Origin: Scalindua_A sp046757465
GTDB taxonomy: Bacteria; Planctomycetota; Brocadiia; Brocadiales; Scalinduaceae
DNA: 64,000 bases
Assembly: GCA_046757465.1 (NCBI GenBank)
Contig: JBHHYH010000005.1
Span: forward strand, 1-64,000
Direction of reading: 5' to 3'
The notes beneath the pieces are model-generated. The model was not told where the DNA came from and did not search any database. It worked only from the letters and a program-made list of their open reading frames with translations. The position numbers were made by a program, and so were the translations under genes. Below are positions 9,080-16,007 of this stretch, one piece after another (positions within the stretch are counted from its first letter, which is position 1; each line of letters starts with the position of its first letter).

Positions 9080-9170
9080 TATAGTGAACGACAGAAGATA
9101 ATTGCCAGTACGAGGAACGATAACCACTAAACAACAGGAATATTAACTCACGTAGAAAATGTTCACTATA
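9080..9170. repeat. small inverted-repeat element
   Basis: TATAGTGAAC (9080-9089) is repeated inverted as GTTCACTATA (9161-9170). The flanks extend the match (AATTTT outside each arm, with a three-base insertion). It fills the gap before the 9214 gene and resembles the other MITE-like palindromes of the window. Confidence 0.4.
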
Positions 9171-9213
9171 AGCAAAATTATTATAGTTCCAAAAAGGTTA
9201 AAAGGAGATATAT

Positions 9214-10095
9214 ATGGATTGGGGTACACACGTTGTATTAGCCGCAAAGTTATTGGAAAGTTGTGGGCTTGATAAAGGCGCTGCAATATATTCCGTCATT
9301 CCTGTTATAGATAAAGAACCACCACATTTTCACAGAGTCTATGCACATATCCTGGAAAATCAACCCGAATTTCTTGAGGTGGCTATGGAGGTGCTGAATG
9401 GTGGTGGAATAAGCGATAATAACTTTTCAGTCGTAAATCGAAAGAAGGAAGAAAGGATAGCACAATTTAATAAGGAATTAGCAGGGCTTTCCCCGGATGA
9501 CTATGAGGGCAGAAGAAGGTTAGAGAAGAAGATATATGCTCACAAAAGGATTGTTGAAGAAGCGCCCGGATTTCTGAGTCATGCTGAAGATGCCGTAAAC
9601 ATAGTTGAGGATGAGAGCGTGAGAAAGATTAGCAAAGATAAACTCAGCGCGGCAGTCAGTCTCTTGAGTCACACTTATTTTGATGTATGGAACAATCCTG
9701 TACAAGTATTTTTGCCAAAGTGTTCATATTGTTCGGCCCATTGGGAATTCTGGAATAATGTGGATTACATGAAATTCAGGGGTGATTTCTATAAGCCTGA
9801 AAACATTGTGACTTTTAGAAAAGAGATAGCAAAAAGTAATATCTGGAATACGAGTTTGAAGCCGGAGGCCATGGTAAAGGCAATGATAATTCGTCTGGGA
9901 GAATTAGGCCAACCTGCGATTCCTTACGAAATCATTGATATGGCTGTAAGGGACTTTATGAGATATTTAGATATAAATGATTATCAAAAGGCTGATAAAG
10001 AACTGGAGTTTTGTCATATGTTAGAAAATGAAATTCACGGGATTATTTATAAAAATTATCGTAAAAAAGCAGAGCTGAAGGAACTGGAAGTATAA
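9214..10095 (+). CDS. putative zinc-dependent phospholipase C-like/metal-dependent hydrolase
   Basis: A 293-residue soluble protein beginning MDWGTHVVLAAKLL. The histidine placement (THVVLA near the N-terminus, PPHFHRVYAH near residue 32, FLSHAED near 125 and LLSHTYFDVW near 150) resembles the all-helical zinc-dependent phospholipase C/HD-like fold, where such residues bind metal. No signal peptide is visible, so the protein may be cytoplasmic. AAAGGAG sits seven bases upstream of the start. The family assignment is by pattern only, and the substrate is unknown. It precedes the thioredoxin-like gene by 20-30 bp and may share its transcript. Confidence 0.5.
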   Translation: MDWGTHVVLAAKLLESCGLDKGAAIYSVIPVIDKEPPHFHRVYAHILENQPEFLEVAMEVLNGGGISDNNFSVVNRKKEERIAQFNKELAGLSPDDYEGRRRLEKKIYAHKRIVEEAPGFLSHAEDAVNIVEDESVRKISKDKLSAAVSLLSHTYFDVWNNPVQVFLPKCSYCSAHWEFWNNVDYMKFRGDFYKPENIVTFRKEIAKSNIWNTSLKPEAMVKAMIIRLGELGQPAIPYEIIDMAVRDFMRYLDINDYQKADKELEFCHMLENEIHGIIYKNYRKKAELKELEV

Positions 10096-10124
10096 AAGAA
10101 ATTTGTAACGGTTTTTTGAAAGAA

Positions 10125-10661
10125 ATGAAGCCGAAAGTGAAAATAGCAAGAAGAATGTTTTTAATCTTATCATTAGGTACTTTTATGATATTCCTTTTTG
10201 AGTGTGGCGTTAGCGAAAATATTTTAGTTGCTGAAACTAATACAGGAGTGGATGTAGGCCAGAAGGCGCCTGCATTTGAACTATTGACTATTGAAGATAA
10301 AAAGCTGGAATTGGAATCATTTAGGAAGGATAAGGTTGTATTATTGGTATTTGGAGCTACATGGTGTCCTCATTGCAGACATGAAGTTCCGCTTCTTAAG
10401 GAATATTACAATAAATTTAAAGATGATGGCCTTGAGGTGCTAAATATTGACATTCAGGAAAGCAAGAAAAAGGTTGGTTCGTTTGTTGAAAAAAACCAGA
10501 TAAATTATCCTGTAGTTCTTGATTCCACGGCTGATGTTGCAAGGTTATATAAGGTAGTGGGCATACCTTTAAATATTATCCTGGATAAGAATGGAGTAAT
10601 AAAATACAGGGAAAATATACCGCCAGATGGAAATGTATTAGAGAAATTATTAATTAATTAA
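10125..10661 (+). CDS. TlpA/ResA-type membrane-anchored thioredoxin-like protein
   Basis: A 178-residue thiol-disulfide oxidoreductase with an N-terminal hydrophobic anchor (about residues 11-27). A peroxiredoxin/TlpA fold follows (VGQKAPAFELLTIEDKKLELESF), with the active-site WCPHC at C81-C84 and the cis-proline region VVGIPLNIILD. It probably works on the outer face of the membrane, reducing disulfides in apocytochromes or other exported proteins, which suits a heme-c-rich organism. I prefer the ATG at 10125 over the in-frame TTG at 10116. Confidence 0.8.
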   Translation: MKPKVKIARRMFLILSLGTFMIFLFECGVSENILVAETNTGVDVGQKAPAFELLTIEDKKLELESFRKDKVVLLVFGATWCPHCRHEVPLLKEYYNKFKDDGLEVLNIDIQESKKKVGSFVEKNQINYPVVLDSTADVARLYKVVGIPLNIILDKNGVIKYRENIPPDGNVLEKLLIN

Positions 10662-10691
10662 ACGCTGATATAAAAAGGGGGGGACAAGAAA

Positions 10692-11150
10692 ATGATCCTT
10701 AATACACTAAAGGAAATACTGGATACGGCTACAAAAAAGGAAACTGAAGCTTATGAATTTTATTCTGAGGCAGTAAACATCGTAAAGGATCCTTCGGCAA
10801 AGGTATTGCTTAAAGAATTTGCCGATATTGAATTAAAGCACAAAAATCTATTGGAAAATTTTGATTTAAGTAAGATTGATGAAGAACATCACACCGTTAA
10901 GCAACCTCATGACCTTCACTTAAGCCAATATCTTATAGAAAAAGAAATAACTGAGGAATCAACCATTCAAGAAATTATGATACATGCAATGAAGCGAGAA
11001 CAAAGTGCGTACGAGTTTTATAACGACATGGCAAAGGTTATTACCAGTGATGAAATAAAAAATCTCTTTGAGGATTTAGCGGCAGAAGAATTAGGCCATA
11101 AAGGAAGAATAGAAACAGAATATGATGACGTAATTTATAAGGAGTTTTAA
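10692..11150 (+). CDS. rubrerythrin-like diiron protein (no rubredoxin domain)
   Basis: A 152-residue four-helix ferritin-like protein. Two half-sites are visible: Glu in KETEAYEFY with ELKH, and Glu in REQSAYEFY with ELGH. These are the E...EXXH pairs that bind a diiron centre in rubrerythrins. The rubredoxin domain found in classical rubrerythrin is absent but is supplied in trans by the gene at 12620. Expected role is reduction of peroxide with electrons from the NAD(P)H-rubredoxin reductase-like gene that follows three bases later. A G-rich ribosome site (AGGGGGGG) precedes the start. Confidence 0.8.
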   Translation: MILNTLKEILDTATKKETEAYEFYSEAVNIVKDPSAKVLLKEFADIELKHKNLLENFDLSKIDEEHHTVKQPHDLHLSQYLIEKEITEESTIQEIMIHAMKREQSAYEFYNDMAKVITSDEIKNLFEDLAAEELGHKGRIETEYDDVIYKEF

Positions 11151-11153
11151 TCA

Positions 11154-12527
11154 ATGGCTGAACACGTAATTATCGGTAATGGCGTAGCGGGCATAAAAGC
11201 GGCAGAGACAATCAGGAAATACGATAGTGACTGTAAAGTTATTATGGTAGAGGAAGAGAACTATCCCTTCTATTACAGACCCCAACTTCCAAGATTTGTT
11301 TCAGGAATGGTTGATGAAGATAAATTGTGGGGGAAAAAGAAGGACTTTTATGAAAAAAATAATATTGTTTTACACCTTAGAAAAAAGGTAGAGAAGATTA
11401 TTCCTGATAAAAATGAAATTATATTAATAGATGGGGTTACCGTCAACTATGATTCGTTGCTAATCGCATCAGGTGGTTCAATTAAGGGAAAGAAATATCC
11501 AGGTAGTGACCTGGATGGGGGAATTGTTGAATTAAAAACAATAGACGATGCTAAAAACATCAAGGAAAGAATTAAGTCTGCAAAGAGCGCTGTTGTTATT
11601 GGTGAAGATTTTTTGACGTTATCATTAGCAGAAGCCTTGAATGACAGCGGTCTTGAAGTAGCATACTTAATGAAAGGTGATAGACTATGGCCCGACGTAA
11701 TAGACAAAGATGCCTCTAATGTTCTAGAAATCAAACTGAGGGAAAAAGGCATAAAAATACAACATAATACTGATATAAAAGAAGTGGTTATTAAAAATAA
11801 AGCTGTCCAGGGCATTATTACCACAAATGGTAAATTTATAAATTGCCAGATTCTGGGTATTGTTGATAAGTTGCAACCTAATATGGATTTTTTGAATGGG
11901 AGCGGTGTAACTACCGACAACGGTATTTTGGTAGATGCCAAAATGCGTACTAATGTTGACAACGTCTATGCTGCGGGTGATGTTGCTCAATTATCCACTA
12001 TACTGCATGACGAGGTTCCAAAGATTAACATTCGATGGCTGAAGGCCTGGAGGCAGGGGCAAGTTGCGGGTTCAAATATGGCAGGTAATGAGGAAGAATA
12101 TGATGATATCTCGTGCATTAGTTCAACGCAAATTTGTGGAGTTGATCTAACATCAATAGGAATATCAAATCCATTAAATGAAGGTTATAAGATAGTAAGA
12201 GGCGATTATCCTCATCCTGATATCGATGTTTATAAGAAGCTTGTATTAAAAAACGATACAGTAGTTGGCGCATTATTTGTTGGAAATGTACTCGAGGCTG
12301 GAGAGATCACAAAGGTCATCAAAAACAAAACAAAATATTCTGAGATAGATGAGATTCTTTTAAAACAAATGTTTGATCTGAATTATCCAGTTAGTCCATT
12401 TCATGGATTCTTATGTCCTGTGTGTAAGCTAGAACTTTCTATACCCCCAGATGCAAAGGCGGGGGACAAAATTACATGTCCTGCCTGTGGTATTGAACTT
12501 AAAATAACTGAACGAATGTTAGGGTAA
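11154..12527 (+). CDS. NAD(P)H-dependent FAD oxidoreductase with LysW-like zinc-ribbon tail
   Basis: A 457-residue protein. It has an N-terminal FAD Rossmann motif (GNGVAGIKAAE, residues 8-18), a central nucleotide-binding part, and the C-terminal FAD signature YAAGDVAQ, as in rubredoxin reductases and the nitrite-reductase flavin domain. The last 40 or so residues form a separate two-CXXC ribbon (CPVCKLELS...CPACGIELKI) resembling LysW carrier proteins, although the EDWGE-type terminus of LysW is missing. The start is coupled to the preceding diiron gene. Inferred role: NAD(P)H to rubredoxin electron transfer. The ribbon may dock the acceptor or bind zinc or iron. Confidence 0.75.
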   Translation: MAEHVIIGNGVAGIKAAETIRKYDSDCKVIMVEEENYPFYYRPQLPRFVSGMVDEDKLWGKKKDFYEKNNIVLHLRKKVEKIIPDKNEIILIDGVTVNYDSLLIASGGSIKGKKYPGSDLDGGIVELKTIDDAKNIKERIKSAKSAVVIGEDFLTLSLAEALNDSGLEVAYLMKGDRLWPDVIDKDASNVLEIKLREKGIKIQHNTDIKEVVIKNKAVQGIITTNGKFINCQILGIVDKLQPNMDFLNGSGVTTDNGILVDAKMRTNVDNVYAAGDVAQLSTILHDEVPKINIRWLKAWRQGQVAGSNMAGNEEEYDDISCISSTQICGVDLTSIGISNPLNEGYKIVRGDYPHPDIDVYKKLVLKNDTVVGALFVGNVLEAGEITKVIKNKTKYSEIDEILLKQMFDLNYPVSPFHGFLCPVCKLELSIPPDAKAGDKITCPACGIELKITERMLG

Positions 12528-12619
12528 CAGGATTGTTGATTTCAAGGGATCTCTCCAACCTATTTAGACATTATTAGATTTAAGAAAGTACATTTAATCT
12601 ACCTTGAAGGGATGTTTAT

Positions 12620-12853
12620 ATGACCAGTTGGAAATGTGATAATTGTGGTTATCAATACGATGCGAAGGAACCTTATGAAAAATGCCCTTCATGTGGTAAA
12701 GAATGTGAATTTATAGATGTTACAAATTACGTTCCTAAAATGGATAGAACTGGAAGGGAATGTAAGTGTGAGATATGTGGCACGGAAGTTAAAGTTACTA
12801 ATGATGGTGGAGGTTTTCTTAAATGCTGTGAAAAGCTTATGGTGTTAAAGTAA
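12620..12853 (+). CDS. rubredoxin-desulforedoxin two-domain electron carrier
   Basis: A 77-residue protein with two iron-binding modules. The N-terminal one is rubredoxin-like, with C6/C9 and C22/C25, and its spacing is the short form found at the end of rubrerythrins. The C-terminal one is desulforedoxin-like, with C50/C53 and the adjacent C69-C70 after NDGGGFLK, as in desulforedoxin and the N-terminus of desulfoferrodoxin. It probably passes electrons from the flavin reductase upstream to the diiron proteins on either side. The arrangement (rubredoxin-like then desulforedoxin-like) is compact and uncommon. Confidence 0.75.
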   Translation: MTSWKCDNCGYQYDAKEPYEKCPSCGKECEFIDVTNYVPKMDRTGRECKCEICGTEVKVTNDGGGFLKCCEKLMVLK

Positions 12854-12876
12854 ATTTAAAATGTATGGAGAAAACT

Positions 12877-13335
12877 ATGCAGAACGAAACAATAGAATCT
12901 ATTTTAAAAAAAGCTGCTGATAAAGAAAATGGCTCGTATTTGCTATATAAAAATGCTGCAGGTAATTCGAAAGACGCTCATATAAAGACTGTCCTGAGTG
13001 AGTTTGCTGAGGAAGAACTAAAGCATAAACAGGCATTAGAAGACTTCAACATAGGGAACCTAAAGGAGCAAAAAATAGAGATAGAAGAGGAGCATCGACA
13101 TGGGATATCAGATTATCTTATTAGTATGGATGAAGGTCTTAGCGAGGACTCGGATTTTAAGGATGTTCTTATTTACGCTGCTAAGAGAGAGAAAAAGGCT
13201 TTTAAATTTTACAGTAGTATGTCGAAGCAGGTGGATGATTCTGAATTGAGAAAACTATTTGTCTGGTTGGCACAAGAAGAATCGAAACACAAAGAGGATA
13301 TTGAGGCTTTATTCTGGGAGGTAATGTATAGCTAA
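12877..13335 (+). CDS. rubrerythrin-like diiron protein (second copy)
   Basis: A 152-residue ferritin-like protein with the same E...ELKH and E...ESKH half-sites as the gene at 10692. I start it at 12877 because GGAG lies six bases upstream, and because a truncated relative at 44320-44018 also begins MQNETI. The ATG at 12865 is therefore less likely. Predicted peroxide-reducing partner of the rubredoxin-desulforedoxin encoded just upstream. The gap to the PHP phosphatase gene is only 7 bp, so the redox genes and the phosphatase are probably cotranscribed. Confidence 0.75.
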   Translation: MQNETIESILKKAADKENGSYLLYKNAAGNSKDAHIKTVLSEFAEEELKHKQALEDFNIGNLKEQKIEIEEEHRHGISDYLISMDEGLSEDSDFKDVLIYAAKREKKAFKFYSSMSKQVDDSELRKLFVWLAQEESKHKEDIEALFWEVMYS

Positions 13336-13342
13336 AAGATTT

Positions 13343-14170
13343 ATGATAGACTATCACATACATACAAAACTGTGTGGTCATGCGACAGGAGAAATGGTAG
13401 ACTATGTTAGGGAGGCAATAAGAGGTGAACTTGATGAAATAGGTTTCAGCGATCATTTGCCTATGAAAGGTGGCAAAGAAGACAACCTTACAATGACACT
13501 CGATGAACTACCAAATTATGTAGGTGAGGTTATGTCTTTGCGTAAATCATTCCCAGAAATTCAAATCAAATTAGGGATAGAAGCCGACTATGTTCCGGGC
13601 AATGAATCTTATATAAAAGAAATCCTGGCAGGATACTCCTTTGATTATGTGATTGGTTCTGTGCACTACATTGGTACGTGGGCATTTGACCATCCAAGAA
13701 AACTTGATGAATGGGACAGGAAGGAGGTCGATCTGGTTTATAAGGAATATTTTGAATTACTGCGCAAATCTGCACGTACATCACTTTTTGATATAATTGG
13801 ACATTGTGACCTTGTAAAGAAGTTTGGACATCGTCCAAGTACTGGGCTCTCAAAGGAATTAATTGATACAGCACAAGTCTTTAAAGAACACAAAGTTGCT
13901 TTAGAAATAAACACGTCCGGTTTAAGGAAACCTGTGAATGAAATATATCCATCTTATGAAATTCTTCGCTTATGCCAGAAGTACGGTATACCTATAGTCT
14001 TTGGTTCAGATGCTCATGCTCCCCGTGATGTGGGTAGAGATTTTGATAAAGCTATTTCACTCGCAAAACAAGCTGGTTATAAGGAATTTGTTACGTTTGA
14101 AAGTAGAAAGAAGGTGGCTTATAAACTTAATAGTAGAAGTCCTGAAGGGTTAAATGTTCCGATTACGTGA
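13343..14170 (+). CDS. PHP-domain histidinol-phosphatase-like protein
   Basis: A 275-residue PHP-family metal-dependent phosphatase. Metal-binding motifs are visible in order: DYHIHT at the N-terminus, FSDHLP, GSVHY, IGHCDLVKKFG and the C-terminal FGSDAHAPRDVG. These match the HisK-type histidinol-phosphatase, which would complete histidine synthesis. No other his genes are in the window, so another phosphoester substrate is possible. Its 3' end overlaps the next gene by 17 bp. Confidence 0.75.
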   Translation: MIDYHIHTKLCGHATGEMVDYVREAIRGELDEIGFSDHLPMKGGKEDNLTMTLDELPNYVGEVMSLRKSFPEIQIKLGIEADYVPGNESYIKEILAGYSFDYVIGSVHYIGTWAFDHPRKLDEWDRKEVDLVYKEYFELLRKSARTSLFDIIGHCDLVKKFGHRPSTGLSKELIDTAQVFKEHKVALEINTSGLRKPVNEIYPSYEILRLCQKYGIPIVFGSDAHAPRDVGRDFDKAISLAKQAGYKEFVTFESRKKVAYKLNSRSPEGLNVPIT

Positions 14171-14891
14171 ATTCAGGCTCAATACGTTACCAACTGGCGG
14201 TAAGTTGCTGTGTACACTTTTCCTTGTTTGTATGGGAATAGGATATACCTTCTGCCAGTTAAACTTATTTTTTTCTTATAACAGGGCGGATGGACGAATG
14301 GGGTTGTCATTACAGGATATAGTCATAACGTTCCATGGACAACCTGATATACTACTTATCGAGTCAAAACTCAAGGGTACTATGAGGGAACGTCTTGATG
14401 ATGAGAGTGATAGAAATAGTTTAATTAATTGGGCAAAAAGGGGTGCCAGAAAAGAGGAATTTAACAAAATTAAAGGTATCATTATAAAGAATTGTTTGCG
14501 ATGTCATACTGCTGGTGGAAAGTCTGCTTTTGCACCATTTGATAAACTGTCATCGATAGCTGATACCTTTACAAGGATTAATAAAGGGGTGCCAGTATCC
14601 AGGCTTATAACATTAAGCCATATTCATATGATCAGCATAGGTATGATATTCGCTCTTACTGGAGCTATCTTCTTGTTTACCCCGATTAATGAGAAGCTCA
14701 AAATAGCCTTATTAATTTTCCCTTTTGGTTCTTTAATGATGGATATTTTTTCCTGGTGGCTAACAAAATTGGTACCAATCTTTGCAATTACGGTACTTGT
14801 TGGAGGTATCTTTACCGTAATAGCTTTTTTAATACAATTTGTAATTTCCATACTAACAATGTGGTCAAAGGAATATAGGAATAATGATTAG
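14154..14891 (+). CDS. membrane protein with one CXXCH heme site
   Basis: A 245-residue integral membrane protein. One N-terminal segment lies at about residues 17-38. It is followed by a soluble loop carrying C114-C117-H118 (CLRCH), then about four transmembrane segments beginning with LSHIHMISIGMIF, whose histidines could be heme ligands. A c-type heme on the periplasmic side of a multi-span protein suggests a membrane redox carrier. I do not recognise the family. It overlaps the PHP gene by 17 bp and precedes the iron-sulfur scaffold gene. Confidence 0.6.
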   Translation: MFRLREFRLNTLPTGGKLLCTLFLVCMGIGYTFCQLNLFFSYNRADGRMGLSLQDIVITFHGQPDILLIESKLKGTMRERLDDESDRNSLINWAKRGARKEEFNKIKGIIIKNCLRCHTAGGKSAFAPFDKLSSIADTFTRINKGVPVSRLITLSHIHMISIGMIFALTGAIFLFTPINEKLKIALLIFPFGSLMMDIFSWWLTKLVPIFAITVLVGGIFTVIAFLIQFVISILTMWSKEYRNND

Positions 14892-14926
14892 ATATTCGTT
14901 TTTGTCAATTGAAAGGAGTTTTATTT

Positions 14927-15343
14927 ATGCCTAAAGACGACATGCTCGGGCCATACAGTGAAAAGGTGATGGATCATTTTATGAATCCCAGAAACATGGG
15001 AGAAATAAAGGATGCTGATGCCGTGGGAACAGTAGGTAATCCCGCCTGTGGCGATGTGATGAGACTGTATTTAAAAGTAAAGGATGATAAAATATTAGAC
15101 GCAAAATTCAAGACTTTTGGTTGCGGTGCTGCAATTGCAACCAGCAGCATGGCTACTGAGATGATTAAGGGTAAAACAGTGGACGAATCGTTGAAAATTA
15201 CAAACGACGCAGTGGCGGAAGCACTGGATGGTTTGCCACCAAATAAGATGCACTGTTCAGTCCTGGCTCAAGAAGCTATAGAAGCTGCAATAAATAACTA
15301 TAAAGAGAAGAGTGATACAAAACAAACGTCGGATGAGAAATAG
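14927..15343 (+). CDS. IscU/NifU-like iron-sulfur cluster scaffold
   Basis: A 138-residue scaffold protein with the three conserved cysteines of IscU/NifU N-terminal domains, in NPACGDVM, FGCGAAIATSS and MHCSVLA. Fe-S clusters would be assembled on these and passed to client proteins. No cysteine desulfurase gene is adjacent. I choose ATG 14927 because AAAGGAG (14912-14918) lies just upstream, which makes the in-frame TTG at 14909 unlikely. Confidence 0.85.
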   Translation: MPKDDMLGPYSEKVMDHFMNPRNMGEIKDADAVGTVGNPACGDVMRLYLKVKDDKILDAKFKTFGCGAAIATSSMATEMIKGKTVDESLKITNDAVAEALDGLPPNKMHCSVLAQEAIEAAINNYKEKSDTKQTSDEK

Positions 15344-15374
15344 TAAGGCATTTGCGAATACGAAGTGAACACAA

Positions 15375-15395
15375 TCCCTGCAGCTTCTGCAGGGA
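15375..15395. terminator. hairpin between scaffold and bacterioferritin genes
   Basis: TCCCTGCAG (15375-15383) pairs perfectly with CTGCAGGGA (15387-15395) around a three-base loop. Only a short T stretch follows, so termination is plausible but partial. Confidence 0.5.
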
Positions 15396-15464
15396 GTTTC
15401 AATAGTCTGTTGTGGTCAAGCTATGGTAATTAAAGAAACTTAAAAAAGAAAGGTGAGGATATTT

Positions 15465-15875
15465 ATGGGTAAAGAAAAAATAATTGAGGTTTTGAATAAG
15501 GTCAGAACTGAAGAACTTACGGCAATAATGCAGTATCTGCAACATCACTATTTGGCTAAAGGTATTAATAGCCCGACTGTTGCTGAACTTTTTAAAGAAC
15601 TGAGCATTACCGAGATGAAACACGCATATGCCCTTGCCGAGAGAATAACTGCACTCGGCGGTATACCAACCACCAAGATTGACAAGTTAAATGTTCCGGA
15701 AAAACTTGAGGACATGATCAGGGCGAACTATGAGGTAGAAAAAACGGCAATTGAAGATTTTAAGGGATATATAAAAGAGGTTTCGGAAGATATCACAACC
15801 ACGAGAATGCTTGAGGACATATTGGCAGATGAAGAAGATCATGCTGATGAATTACGGAAGTTACTGGAGAAATAA
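15465..15875 (+). CDS. bacterioferritin-like/Dps-like diiron protein
   Basis: A 136-residue four-helix protein. Glu in EELTAIMQYLQHH, EMKHA and the C-terminal ADEEDHADEL match the ferroxidase-site pattern of bacterioferritin and related demi-ferritins. It should oxidise and store iron, or protect against iron-driven oxidation. I use ATG 15465 after the AGGTGAGG ribosome site and reject the in-frame GTG at 15453. It closes the iron/redox island that begins with the Fur-like gene. The following 130 bp to the convergent TPR gene show nothing definite. Confidence 0.8.
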   Translation: MGKEKIIEVLNKVRTEELTAIMQYLQHHYLAKGINSPTVAELFKELSITEMKHAYALAERITALGGIPTTKIDKLNVPEKLEDMIRANYEVEKTAIEDFKGYIKEVSEDITTTRMLEDILADEEDHADELRKLLEK

Positions 15876-16007
15876 CCTGGTCAGTTTTGCTTATGCTACA
15901 CCAGTACGATCTTTGTCTGGCAGGTTATGTACCTTAAATGCTATTTAGCTTCAATAAGCTTTTATAAATTCCACGATGTTGGTGGGGTGTTGACGCAGAT
16001 TAAAATT

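Noticed and set aside
11447..11962. Long antisense frame over the flavin reductase gene
   Set aside because: It is fully inside a well-supported gene on the other strand and has no domain or ribosome site.
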